Of a stretch of DNA of 64,000 bases, positions 49,403 to 57,191 are shown one piece after another; positions within the stretch are counted from its first letter, which is position 1; every line of letters begins with the position of its first letter. Location of the stretch: NCBI GenBank assembly GCA_030123525.1, contig CP126125.1:1922001-1986000 (forward strand), read 5' to 3'. The notes beneath the pieces are model-generated. The model was not told the DNA's origin and searched no databases. It saw nothing but the letters and a program-made list of their open reading frames with translations. The position numbers and the translations under genes are program-made. This DNA is from ELB16-189 sp018266435 (GTDB taxonomy: Bacteria > Bacteroidota > Bacteroidia > Cytophagales > Cyclobacteriaceae).

Positions 49403-50678
49403 GGTCTTTATTTTTTTGAAGCACCCTGTTGGTTAATGAGCGATACGCATTTTCGGCAATAACAATCCCCGGATCCACTACATCTCCAACCGCTAATGCG
49501 ATGCCACCTAAAGACATAATGTTGGAAGTGACACCGAACAATCGCATTAAAATGAAACCTATTAACACTGAGAGCAGGATGGCAGCAATGGCCACCAGTC
49601 CGCTTCTGAAATGAAATAGGAACAGTATTACAGTCACCGAGACGATGAGGATTTCCTGCCAAAGGGCGTCCGTTAACGTAGCAATGGAATCATTGATAAG
49701 ACCGCTGCGGTCATAGGCTATATGAAATGTAACGCCCTGCGGCAGTCCCTTTTCAAACTCCTTAATGCGCGTCTTTACGTTTTCGATTACATCCTTCGCG
49801 TTTTGCCCGTAGCGCATTACCACAATGCCGCCCACCGCCTCACCCTCGCCATTCTCTTCGATGATGCCCAGACGCAGCTCTCCACCCATTTGTACATGCG
49901 CTACATCTTTCAGGCGAATGGGAATAGAACGGTACGTCCCAACCGAAATATTCTCTATATCTTCTACCGTTTTAATGTAGCCCAGCCCTCGGATCATGTA
50001 GCCCATGTCGTTCATTTCAAAGAGACTACCGCCTACATCCCTGTTGTTATTGGTAACAGCTTTCGCTACGTCCATCAGTGGCACCCCAAAGTAGATAAGC
50101 TTATGGGGGTCAATGGCCACCTGGTATTGCTTCTGAAGCCCTCCATACGAAGCCACTTCGCTCACACCTGGAACATTTTGCAAAGCAAACTTCACATACC
50201 AGTCTTGCAGCGCTCGCAATTCACCCAAGTTGTAACCTTCGCCTTTCAGAGTGTACCAAAAGATGTGACCAATACCGGTGCCATCTGGGCCAAGGGTCGG
50301 GGTGATTCCAGGGGGAAGAAATTTTTGAGCGTAATTTAACCGCTCTAATACGCGGGTGCGCGACCAATAGATTTCTGCATCATCTTCGAAAATCACGAAG
50401 ATGAAACTCATGCCAAACATGGAGGCTGCGCGGATGGTTTTGATTTTAGGAATCCCCTGAAGATTAGTGACCAGAGGATAGGTGATTTGATCTTCCATGA
50501 TCTGGGGATTGCGTCCCATCCACTCGGTGAATACAATTACCTGATTTTCGGAAAGGTCAGGCAATGCATCTACGGGAGTCTCTTTAATAGAGTAGACTCC
50601 GCCAATGGTTATCATCACGATGCCTATAAGAACCATGAACCTGTTATGGATTGCCCACGAAATAATTTTCTCAATCAT
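49395..50678 (-). CDS. cusA: CusA-type RND permease, N-terminal half (copy 2)
   Basis: A 427-residue protein with the normal CusA start (MIEKIISWAIHNRFMV), the first periplasmic domain (PDLSENQVIVFTEWMGRNPQ, FEDDAEIYWSRTRVLE, GPDGTGIGHIFWY) and TM2-TM4, including the proton-relay Asp in GDVVDPGIVIAENAYRSL. It stops at 49395 after TM4. The C-terminal half starts within the last codons in another frame. It is preceded by an ArsR regulator gene whose stop is 3 bp upstream. Confidence 0.93.
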   Translation of the reverse strand: MIEKIISWAIHNRFMVLIGIVMITIGGVYSIKETPVDALPDLSENQVIVFTEWMGRNPQIMEDQITYPLVTNLQGIPKIKTIRAASMFGMSFIFVIFEDDAEIYWSRTRVLERLNYAQKFLPPGITPTLGPDGTGIGHIFWYTLKGEGYNLGELRALQDWYVKFALQNVPGVSEVASYGGLQKQYQVAIDPHKLIYFGVPLMDVAKAVTNNNRDVGGSLFEMNDMGYMIRGLGYIKTVEDIENISVGTYRSIPIRLKDVAHVQMGGELRLGIIEENGEGEAVGGIVVMRYGQNAKDVIENVKTRIKEFEKGLPQGVTFHIAYDRSGLINDSIATLTDALWQEILIVSVTVILFLFHFRSGLVAIAAILLSVLIGFILMRLFGVTSNIMSLGGIALAVGDVVDPGIVIAENAYRSLTNRVLQKNKDHE

Positions 50679-50681
50679 TTT

Positions 50682-50987
50682 TTAATCTTTTAAAAGTGTC
50701 TTGATGCATTGGGCTGCAAGGTTTTCCTTATTAAAGTGATAGAGCGTCTTACCTTTCTTTACTTCTCTTTGTAGAAGTTTACTCTTCCTCATTATGCCCA
50801 GATGACGTGACGTTATTGATTGCTCCAAATGAAGGGCTCCATAGATGGCCTTAACCATCATCTGATCATAGCCACAATTGCACATCAAATGAAGTATTGC
50901 AAGTCTTTCCGGATGGGCCGCTGACTTCATCGCCTCAGCGAGATCGTTCCAATCAAAATTCGATTTCGTAATCATGCTTTGTTTCAT
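50682..50987 (-). CDS. ArsR/SmtB-type repressor of cus operon 2
   Basis: A 101-residue helix-turn-helix protein from ATG 50987 (MKQSMITKSN); the frame is open to 51050, but a longer start would put the palindrome ATTTGGTATACCAAAT inside the gene. Core: AMKSAAHPERLAILHLMCN, SITSRHLGIMRKSKLLQREV and KKGKTLYHF wing. Cys residues in HLMCNCGY could sense metal, though the positions do not match a classical CxC site. It is the first gene of the operon and probably represses it. Confidence 0.85.
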   Translation of the reverse strand: MKQSMITKSNFDWNDLAEAMKSAAHPERLAILHLMCNCGYDQMMVKAIYGALHLEQSITSRHLGIMRKSKLLQREVKKGKTLYHFNKENLAAQCIKTLLKD

Positions 50988-50996
50988 TCCTTTATT

Positions 50997-51012
50997 ATTT
51001 GGTATACCAAAT
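50997..51012. promoter_or_regulatory. Palindromic operator in front of arsR-cus operon 2
   Basis: ATTTGGTATACCAAAT is a perfect 16-bp palindrome ending 10 bp before the chosen arsR start. It is well placed for ArsR autoregulation and supports the start at 50987. Confidence 0.6.
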
Positions 51013-51061
51013 TGCGTATAGTTGCAATCGTGCATAATGATCATGGTCAAATAGGAAAATG

Positions 51062-51076
51062 ATTCTTATCAAGAAT
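51062..51076. promoter_or_regulatory. ATTCTT-N3-AAGAAT inverted repeat upstream of arsR-cus operon 2
   Basis: ATTCTTATCAAGAAT has 6-bp perfect arms and lies 75 bp upstream of the arsR start. The same core occurs at 14125-14141 and, with a longer spacer, at 12831-12853, each time upstream of metal genes. It is distinct from the arsR palindrome, so a second regulator may act here. Confidence 0.5.
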
Positions 51077-51170
51077 GAGGAATGCCATTAATTGACTTGA
51101 GAATTCAGGCAATGACATAGCACATGGAGTCGAACCTTAAAAGGTGCAACCTGTGCAGGCGAGTAGTCGG

Positions 51171-51677
51171 CTAAATAAGAAAGGAGCAGAAGAGAACACG
51201 TATTCGATGGCCCGCATATCCAGGTGGACCATTAGGCATATGCTCAAACCTAGAAGAGACCAATAAATACGCTTTTAGATTGATTTCTGTTAAGTCAACA
51301 AACGTGAGCGTACTGATTAATTTATATAATTCGGCATGAATTATACTTAATTGAACGCCTGTCGTGCTGACCAATGAAGAATAAAACTGTTGAGTCAGAT
51401 CATTGCAACAACCTTCTTCCTTTTGAGAATTATGGTGATGATGATTAGATTTATGGCTATGTGAATGTCCTTTTTCCTGATGTCCTAAAGGTTGATGTTT
51501 GCCTTTGTGCTCATGACTGTGGCTGGTGGAAATCGAAATTGAAGGTTGCTCCTCGTGTGAGAATGAAATTAATCCCAGGTTACATAGGAAACTGCAACTA
51601 AATACAGATGCAATGGATAGAATAATACAAACCACAATTGGGCATTTGCATTTCCGTATGGTTTTGAGATTTACCAT
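51171..51677 (-). CDS. His-rich HYC_CC_PP-like secreted protein
   Basis: A 168-residue protein with an N-terminal signal/membrane segment (PIVVCIILSIASVFSCSFLC). A long His-rich stretch follows (SHSHEHKGKHQPLGHQ, HSHSHKSNHHHHNSQ), then GCCNDL and the C-terminal PNGPPGYAGHRIRVLFCSFL, which give the CC and PP parts of the HYC_CC_PP pattern. The His clusters suggest binding of Cu, Ni or Zn. A TACCTTTG element (51691-51698, minus strand) lies just upstream and may be a -7 promoter motif. Function is not known. Confidence 0.65.
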   Translation of the reverse strand: MVNLKTIRKCKCPIVVCIILSIASVFSCSFLCNLGLISFSHEEQPSISISTSHSHEHKGKHQPLGHQEKGHSHSHKSNHHHHNSQKEEGCCNDLTQQFYSSLVSTTGVQLSIIHAELYKLISTLTFVDLTEINLKAYLLVSSRFEHMPNGPPGYAGHRIRVLFCSFLI

Positions 51678-51790
51678 TGTTGTTACCGAACAAAGGTAAA
51701 TAAATCAATGCAGGATTCTATGATAGAAGTCGGGGCAAAACATGATTAAAATCAACAAGTAGATAAGAGACCATGAAATTGTCAAAACAA

Positions 51791-51813
51791 AAGAGCCCGC
51801 GTCGCGGGCTCTT
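51791..51813 (-). terminator. Rho-independent terminator
   Basis: An 11-bp perfect stem (AAGAGCCCGCG / CGCGGGCTCTT) with a single central base, followed on the minus strand by TTTTGTTTTG. It lies 28 bp after the stop of the beta-flower protein gene and should end that transcript. Confidence 0.8.
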
Positions 51814-51841
51814 AAATTTATCGGATATCAACTATCAACTA

Positions 51842-52267
51842 TCAATGAGCAGGCATTTTTTTGTAAAGGCAATGAATTGCGCATGCCTGATTTTTATAGC
51901 TTTCATGAACGGTGGCAATTACTTTTCCTTGCGGATCAAATATTTTGCATTTTTCACCTTTGCTGCCAGGTTCAATGGTAAACACAATTGCTCCTTTGGG
52001 GTCATAAAATGTTCCGTCTTTACCAATCTTGCCTAGTTTGTGACCTTTGTAATCAAGGAGTTCCTCCTTTTCTATCTTGCCTACTTTTTCTCCATTAGCG
52101 CTATAGATAACACCTTCCTTTATCCATCCTAATTTCGTTCCTGTTGAGTCAAGTACTTGACCAGATGAATTGAGCTGTGGATGTTTGTAGTTGTCTTGAG
52201 CCATTAATGATGAGCACATTGCGATTAGAACAGTACAAAGAATGAGAGCGCTTTTAGTCTTTTTCAT
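51842..52267 (-). CDS. 5-fold beta-flower-type secreted repeat protein
   Basis: A 141-residue protein from ATG 52267 (MKKTKSALILCTVLIAMCSS), chosen for the signal peptide ending SLMAQ; the longer frame adds seven residues. The mature protein has short repeats of the form 'G..lG.I...Gviy...G..vG.I' (GQVLDSTGTKLGWIKEG, NGEKVGKIEKEELLDYKG, KLGKIGKDGTFYDPKG, GKVIATVHES), expected to make a small beta-flower. It ends with ACAIHCLYKKMPAH. It is followed by a strong terminator. Function is not known. Confidence 0.7.
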   Translation of the reverse strand: MKKTKSALILCTVLIAMCSSLMAQDNYKHPQLNSSGQVLDSTGTKLGWIKEGVIYSANGEKVGKIEKEELLDYKGHKLGKIGKDGTFYDPKGAIVFTIEPGSKGEKCKIFDPQGKVIATVHESYKNQACAIHCLYKKMPAH

Positions 52268-52434
52268 TTTATTGAATATTAGGATCATTTTATAGTCTTA
52301 TGTTGATTTATATTATCAAATTAACCAAAAATCGATTAGAATTTCACCATAACAAGTCGAATTATTATGCTATTTCTATAAATATGGTTAAAAAATAAAT
52401 TGCATTCGATTGAAACTTTGAAACACACGTGGCA

Positions 52435-52570
52435 CTAAATAAAAATGGAAACGGTTAGGGCTTCCTTCTGGCCAAAATTTGCAGTTTCCAGAGTGAGTCC
52501 GGTTTCGGTTCATAAGTTCGTTGATGTATTCCTTATCAAACTTGTGAGTTTTGTAAACCACGACTTGCAT
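52435..52570 (-). pseudogene. D-lactate dehydrogenase (2-hydroxyacid dehydrogenase) N-terminal relic
   Basis: The minus strand starts with MQVVVYKTHKFDKEYINEL, the usual first residues of LdhA-type D-lactate dehydrogenases. After a frame change it continues TETGLTLETANFGQKEALTV and SIFI to a stop at 52435-52437, which matches the next conserved segment (LTxETAxLAxGFxAVxIFV). The remaining about 280 residues are missing. It is a decayed fragment; the 60-codon open frame covering it is not a gene. Confidence 0.65.
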
Positions 52571-52579
52571 GATGAATAA

Positions 52580-53149
52580 TTACTTGTTTAAACTATTTGA
52601 ATAAAGCCTGTTCACCTTGTACATTTTGTGAAATGAATCGTAAAGCACAAGGTCACTCCCTGCTGCGAACTCAGCGTCTAAAGCATCGTGAAATTTGTGA
52701 TTGTCTGGGAAAGCTTTTTTCAAATTGTCAAGTGTGAGTTCCTGAATATCTCCACTTGCTGATGCGCTAAAGTAGTAGTAGTCCTTTTTGGGTTGTCCCT
52801 TTGAACCGGGAATTTCGATTACATACAACAAGATTTTCTCCGTTGGGTTCATTACCTGGTAGTGCTTATCAGTTCCGAGCCTGTAGATCGCTCCTCCACA
52901 ATCTTTAAACCCGAAAATTTCTTTTTTCTTCAGATCATGCGGTTGTTTATCGTGAATGACTGTGATGTAGTCTTTCCCTAAAAATTCGTGGAGCTTGATT
53001 TTATGTTTCTCCGTTTTGCAGTTGATAGCGTAAGTGAGTTTTCCTGCTTCAAAATCAGTCGCGCTCAGATAGATGCCGCTTTGCTGCCCTAAGACTGAAG
53101 TGGTCGCAATTGAAAAGATGATAACAAATCCTATATAATAAGTTTTCAT
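52580..53149 (-). CDS. Unrecognised secreted protein
   Basis: A 189-residue protein with a signal peptide (ATTSVLGQ). The mature part opens GIYLSATDFEAGKLTYAINC and contains HDLKKKEIFGFKDCGGAIYR and LLYVIEIPGSKGQPKKDYYY. It looks like a soluble single-domain periplasmic or surface protein with two Cys. Similar sequences occur in Bacteroidota, but I cannot name a family. It lies between the D-LDH relic and a Cys-rich secreted protein. Confidence 0.6.
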   Translation of the reverse strand: MKTYYIGFVIIFSIATTSVLGQQSGIYLSATDFEAGKLTYAINCKTEKHKIKLHEFLGKDYITVIHDKQPHDLKKKEIFGFKDCGGAIYRLGTDKHYQVMNPTEKILLYVIEIPGSKGQPKKDYYYFSASASGDIQELTLDNLKKAFPDNHKFHDALDAEFAAGSDLVLYDSFHKMYKVNRLYSNSLNK

Positions 53150-53212
53150 TGTGTTTAATTTTTAAAGGTGAAAGAAAATTGGAAAGCCTTAACTATGGAT
53201 AGTGGCGGAAGG

Positions 53213-53584
53213 CTAAATGAGAAAAACCCTGTTCGTTAAGTAAATGGGATTGTCCCAATGAACTTGCTGTTCAGGTTTGGTTGATGTTTCCTTGTGTATC
53301 GGTTGTGGAGCGATAAGCCGAATGAGGTGCTCCGAATCTATCTCAATGATTACGGGTTGAGATTGACTGTCGATGCGCAACTTGCCGGTGCCGACATAAC
53401 TGTCGTAAATTTTTATTTCGAAGGAAAGATTGTGGCAGCAATTGGGTGAGTCACAACAGTTCTTCGGTTGAGTGAACAAGCTTATAGATTCAAGACTATC
53501 ACAACAACAATGAAAGTAAATGTGCGCACCTATGTTGAAGCTGGCGTAGAAAAATGCGAATGCAATTACAATGTGCTTCTTCAT
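53213..53584 (-). CDS. Cys-rich HYC_CC_PP-like secreted protein
   Basis: A 123-residue protein with a signal peptide (MKKHIVIAFAFFYASFNIGA). It is Cys-rich at the start of the mature region (HIYFHCCCDSLES, NCCDSPNCCHNLSFEIKI) and ends with NPIYLTNRVFLI, a pattern like HYC_CC_PP proteins but without the usual PP. The Cys clusters suggest metal binding, and the place directly next to the mer operon fits a mercury or copper role. The mer regulator gene is divergent, 338 bp away. Confidence 0.6.
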   Translation of the reverse strand: MKKHIVIAFAFFYASFNIGAHIYFHCCCDSLESISLFTQPKNCCDSPNCCHNLSFEIKIYDSYVGTGKLRIDSQSQPVIIEIDSEHLIRLIAPQPIHKETSTKPEQQVHWDNPIYLTNRVFLI

Positions 53585-53857
53585 ATTGAACTAAACCCCA
53601 ATTTCTCTTTTGATTCCCGAAATTCGGATTTGGCCCGCTCCCCAAATATGACTTTAATTTAGTTAAAGCATGATATTTGTCATGGTGGTGCTTTCGTCAA
53701 TGGTAAATGTTTTCAAATAACAATTTTAAACACATTTGCCTGGTGTTTTTTGCTGAAGGTCATAGAGGTTGAACATATTAATGCCGACTCTATCACCACA
53801 AGACAGCCGTCCGTCCGCTAGAATTTTCTGTCTTGCTGTTGACAATTGATCGTTTTA

Positions 53858-53879
53858 TATTTAAGTATTTGCTTAAATA
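53858..53879 (+). promoter_or_regulatory. ArsR-type operator of the mer operon
   Basis: TATTTAAG and CTTAAATA form a perfect 8-bp inverted repeat with a 6-bp spacer. It covers the -33 TTG (53869-53871) of the promoter, so a bound repressor would block polymerase. Size and AT-rich character match ArsR/SmtB operators. Confidence 0.7.
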
Positions 53880-53891
53880 AGGAAACATTTA

Positions 53892-53899
53892 TACCTTTG
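53892..53899 (+). promoter_or_regulatory. -7 box of the mer promoter
   Basis: TACCTTTG matches the Bacteroidetes TAnnTTTG motif. The -33 TTG at 53869-53871 is 20 bp upstream, the expected spacing. The start codon of the regulator is at 53923, giving a leader of about 15-20 nt. Confidence 0.7.
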
Positions 53900-53922
53900 C
53901 CTCGTTAGAAAACAATTCAGCT

Positions 53923-54300
53923 ATGGAAAAAAATACGTGTATCAGGGTTTTTGCAGACAAAGTGCAGATTAAGCAATGCCGCGAGAAAGTTTCCGTCAAC
54001 GCCAAGTCCTTTACCCAACTCGGCAATATCCTTGCCCTTGCAGGCAACGAGGTGAGACTAAAAATCCTTTACCTGCTCGAAGAGGAAAATGAACTTTGCC
54101 CATGCGACATGAGCGACATCCTGGGCATGAGCGTTCCAGCAGTTTCACAACATTTGCGGAAGATGAAAGATGGTAACATTGTTGAATCGAGGAAGGTTGG
54201 CCAGACCATTTTCTATTCGCTTCGCGCTGAGCACCTGAAAATCCTTAAGCCTTTTTTCAAGACAATTGATTTAATGAACCAAAATCCTGTAACGATATGA
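53923..54300 (+). CDS. ArsR/SmtB-type regulator of the mer operon
   Basis: A 125-residue protein with the ArsR helix-turn-helix (LALAGNEVRLKILYLLEEEN, SVPAVSQHLRKMKDGNIVES, GQTIFYSLRAEHL). Cys residues at the N-terminus (C5, C19) and a CPC pair in ELCPCDMSDILG just before the recognition helix are candidate Hg(II) ligands. In Bacteroidota, mer operons are often controlled by ArsR-type regulators rather than MerR. It overlaps merTP by 4 bp and follows a matching operator/promoter. Confidence 0.9.
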   Translation: MEKNTCIRVFADKVQIKQCREKVSVNAKSFTQLGNILALAGNEVRLKILYLLEEENELCPCDMSDILGMSVPAVSQHLRKMKDGNIVESRKVGQTIFYSLRAEHLKILKPFFKTIDLMNQNPVTI

Positions 54301-54914
54301 AAACTGAAAGTCAAAACGGTTGGATGGTTGGCGTTGTGGCTGCCGTTGCTGCATCGCTTTGCTGCATTACACCTGTCTTAGCGTTGCTGGGAGGAATCGG
54401 AGGAATAGCTTCCACATTCTCCTGGATTGAACCCTACAGGCCTTACCTGATCGGGGCAACCACGCTCGTATTCGGGTTTGCCTGGTATCAAAAGTTAAAG
54501 CCAAGGAAAAAAGATGAAATAGATTGTGAGTGCGAGACTGACGAGAAACCGTCCTTCTGGCAAAGCAAAAGATTTCTTGGCATTATTACAATCATTGCTG
54601 CGCTCCTGGTATCATTTCCCCATTACGCGCACATTTTTTATCCGAAGAGCCCTGCCGCCAATGTCGTGATCGTTGAAAAAAGTAATATACAGCAAGTTGA
54701 ATTTAAAATTTCGGGGATGACTTGCCAAAGCTGTTCCGAGCATGTGAATCATGCGTTGGATGGAGTGCCCGGAGTACTAGAACACTCCACTTCCTATGAG
54801 CATGGCACAAGCCTTGTAAAGTTTGACGTAAGCAAAGCCAGCAAAGCCAAGTTGGTTGAAGCAGTAAACTCAACAGGTTATACTGTGACGGAGACAAAAA
54901 TCATAGAAAACTAA
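54297..54914 (+). CDS. merT: Mercuric transport protein MerTP (MerT fused to an HMA domain)
   Basis: A 205-residue protein with three membrane helices. TM1 carries the Hg-binding Cys pair (AASLCCITPVLALLGGIGG), a cytoplasmic loop has CECETDEK, and after TM3 a C-terminal HMA domain (ISGMTCQSCSEHVNHAL, about residues 139-200) takes the place of MerP. It carries Hg(II) from the periplasm into the cytoplasm for MerA. The start overlaps the regulator stop by 4 bp (ATGA). Confidence 0.93.
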   Translation: MKTESQNGWMVGVVAAVAASLCCITPVLALLGGIGGIASTFSWIEPYRPYLIGATTLVFGFAWYQKLKPRKKDEIDCECETDEKPSFWQSKRFLGIITIIAALLVSFPHYAHIFYPKSPAANVVIVEKSNIQQVEFKISGMTCQSCSEHVNHALDGVPGVLEHSTSYEHGTSLVKFDVSKASKAKLVEAVNSTGYTVTETKIIEN

Positions 54915-54927
54915 AATCACAACAATT

Positions 54928-55317
54928 ATGAAATCAATTATCATTTTTCTCGTGTCCGCTACGTTGTTTTGTGGATGCGGTTGCAAGACAGCTTTCGCAC
55001 AAAACCAAGAAAAGCCATTTGCAATGGCCAAGGTGAAAGTGGCCGAGTTTATTGTGACCGGCATGACATGCCAGGATTGTGCAGACCACATCACCAGCGC
55101 CTTGTCTAAAAAATCAGGTGTTGTGAAATCCGATGTAAAATTCCCTGAAAATACCGCGAGCATTACGTATGACTCCGCCTTTGTGAGCGAAGCGGAGATC
55201 ATCCGCACCATTGAAGGAGCGGGTTACAAGGCAGAGGTAAAGGAGGTAGCGAGCAAGAGCGGGATTAAAAAAGACCTGGCCCCTCATGCCTGTTGCGTTC
55301 CGAAGAAGAAAAGTTAG
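54928..55317 (+). CDS. Periplasmic HMA-domain protein (MerP-like)
   Basis: A 129-residue protein with an N-terminal signal (SATLFCGCGCKTAFAQ), an HMA domain (VTGMTCQDCADHITSALSKK, about residues 43-105) and a Cys-containing tail (APHACCVPKKKS). It should bind Hg(II) in the periplasm and pass it to MerTP. The second Cys pair at the C-terminus is unusual for MerP. It lies 13 bp after merTP and 30 bp before merA. Confidence 0.88.
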   Translation: MKSIIIFLVSATLFCGCGCKTAFAQNQEKPFAMAKVKVAEFIVTGMTCQDCADHITSALSKKSGVVKSDVKFPENTASITYDSAFVSEAEIIRTIEGAGYKAEVKEVASKSGIKKDLAPHACCVPKKKS

Positions 55318-55347
55318 TGCTGACCTCTTTTTTGAAAAAATACTTTT

Positions 55348-57021
55348 ATGCAAGAAAACAAAAATAACAGCCAGCTCTCCACGGTAACACTGGATATCCA
55401 GGGAATGACATGCGACCACTGTGCTGTTTCTATTGAGAAAAAGTTTGAGGGAAAGAAAGGCATCGCTGGTAAGAAAGTTTCGTATGGCAAGAGCAAGGGC
55501 GAGTTTACCTTCGATCCTTCAATTATTTCGAAGCAGAATATTATCGACACCATCAATAGCACCAAAAGTTATCGCGTGGTAGGCAACGGAAATGAAAACG
55601 GCACTGGGAAAAAACATTTCGACCTGATCATTATTGGTGGAGGATCGGCAGCTTTTTCTGCGGCAATTAAGGCAGAGGAATTGGGGTTGTCAACACTCAT
55701 GGTCAATGCCGGCCTTCCTTTTGGTGGAACGTGTGTAAATGTCGGCTGCGTTCCTTCTAAAACATTAATCCGTTCGGCAGAAACTGTTTATCATGCCACA
55801 CACTCCAATTTTGACGGGATCAAACCCAAAGGTGCCGATGTTGATTTCACCAAAGTGATCAAAGACAAAAAGAACCTTGTTGCTACGTTGCAACAAAAAA
55901 AATATTTGGATGTAGTGAGCGATTTCGAAAATCTGAAAATGATTGACGGCTGGGCCGAATTTTTGGACACCAAAACAATCCTGGTAAACGGAAATGATAA
56001 ATACACCGCACTCAAATTTATTATTGCGACCGGCTCCACCACCAACGTACCGGAAATTGAAGGGTTGAAAAATATCGGTTACCTGACCAACGCCACATTG
56101 TTCGACCTGGAAGAAAAACCAGAAAGCATTACCATCATGGGGGCGGGATATATCGGGTTGGAAATCGCCATGGCCTACAACCGGTTAGGTGTAAAGGTGC
56201 GCATCATCGAATTCACAGATCGTGTACTTCGCACACAAACACCTGACATCAGTGAAGAGTTGGAAAGACAGATGAGAAGTGAGGGCATTGAAATACTCCC
56301 CAACTTCCGCGCGGTGAAATTTGAAAAGTCGGGAAACGACACAATCATACACTGCAAATGCCCAGACGGGTCAATGACCAAGCTCACTGAACCGGGGCGC
56401 ATTGTAGTAGTCTCTGGCATAACAGCTAATACAAAGAGATTGGGTTCAAAAAATATTGGACTCAAGCTCACAGAAAAAGGAAGCATTGTGGTCAATGAGA
56501 AAATGGAGACCAATGTTCCCAACATTTATGCAGCAGGAGATGTGACCAATACACCATCCTTTGTTTACACCGCTGCACACGAAGGAAAGGTGGCAGTCGA
56601 AAATGCTTTTATGGGAGCGGAAAAAAAAGTGGATTACACTTCGTTGCCATGGGTCGTTTTCACCGATCCGCAGATTGCAGGTGCAGGACTCGATGAAGTG
56701 CAGGCCGAAGTTCAGGGAATTCCATTTGAAGTATCCAAACTGCCGTTGAGTGAAGTGCCGCGAAGTATAGCAGCTCGTGATACTCGTGGGTTCATCAAAC
56801 TGATCCGTAATACGGAAACCGACAAATTAATCGGAGCGCGAGTTGTTGCGCCTGAAGGGGGTGAACTCATCCAGCAGTTGAGCATGGCCATCAAATATGG
56901 CATTACTGTAAAGGAGCTTGCTCAGGGCCTTTATCCGTACCTGACACTCGGAGAAGGGATCAAGTTAGCGGCCATTACATTTGGAAAAGATGTGTCGAAG
57001 TTGAGTTGTTGTGCGAGTTAA
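55348..57021 (+). CDS. merA: Mercury(II) reductase MerA
   Basis: A 557-residue flavoprotein that reduces Hg(II) to Hg(0) with NADPH. N-terminal HMA domain with GMTCDHC (C22, C25); FAD site (LIIIGGGSAAFSAAIKAEEL); redox-active pair C129/C134 in GGTCVNVGCVPSK; NAD(P) site (ITIMGAGYIGLEIAMAYNRL); AAGDVTNTPSFVYTAAHEG; and the C-terminal Cys pair C554/C555 in KLSCCAS that passes Hg to the active site. All catalytic Cys are present and the length is normal. It is the last gene of the mer operon and is followed by a terminator. Confidence 0.96.
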   Translation: MQENKNNSQLSTVTLDIQGMTCDHCAVSIEKKFEGKKGIAGKKVSYGKSKGEFTFDPSIISKQNIIDTINSTKSYRVVGNGNENGTGKKHFDLIIIGGGSAAFSAAIKAEELGLSTLMVNAGLPFGGTCVNVGCVPSKTLIRSAETVYHATHSNFDGIKPKGADVDFTKVIKDKKNLVATLQQKKYLDVVSDFENLKMIDGWAEFLDTKTILVNGNDKYTALKFIIATGSTTNVPEIEGLKNIGYLTNATLFDLEEKPESITIMGAGYIGLEIAMAYNRLGVKVRIIEFTDRVLRTQTPDISEELERQMRSEGIEILPNFRAVKFEKSGNDTIIHCKCPDGSMTKLTEPGRIVVVSGITANTKRLGSKNIGLKLTEKGSIVVNEKMETNVPNIYAAGDVTNTPSFVYTAAHEGKVAVENAFMGAEKKVDYTSLPWVVFTDPQIAGAGLDEVQAEVQGIPFEVSKLPLSEVPRSIAARDTRGFIKLIRNTETDKLIGARVVAPEGGELIQQLSMAIKYGITVKELAQGLYPYLTLGEGIKLAAITFGKDVSKLSCCAS

Positions 57022-57144
57022 ATCATATGATTTCAGTTCTATTAGCCCGTTTGTTTTCTTGTAAATCACGGACTTGAGAAAAATCGCCAACAGTCCAACA
57101 GCTAAAAATAATACTGTTCGCCCGCCACGAGTCGATGTCATCAA

Positions 57145-57173
57145 AAAGACCCGCCTTGTTCAGGCAGGTCTTT
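57145..57173. terminator. Terminator between merA and the transfer module
   Basis: AAAGACC and GGTCTTT arms plus GCCT/AGGC form a stem of 11 bp with one mismatch (C/A) around a 5-base loop. On the plus strand it ends TCTTTCT and on the minus strand its right arm is followed by TTTTGATG, so it may work in both directions, for merA and for the gene ending at 57192. Confidence 0.75.
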
Positions 57174-57191
57174 CTACGAAGCTCGGAAGGC

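Larger units (their letters stand above)
53585..53922. promoter_or_regulatory. Divergent intergenic region with mer operator and promoter
   Basis: This 338-bp space holds no gene. The right end carries the mer promoter and operator (53858-53899). The left part (53585-53850) shows only AT-rich sequence where the promoter of the leftward Cys-rich gene should lie; no motif could be assigned. Confidence 0.5.

Noticed and set aside
52388..52570. A 60-residue small protein
   Set aside because: Only the first about 19 residues look like a protein (D-LDH start); the following conserved segment lies in another frame, so it is a relic.
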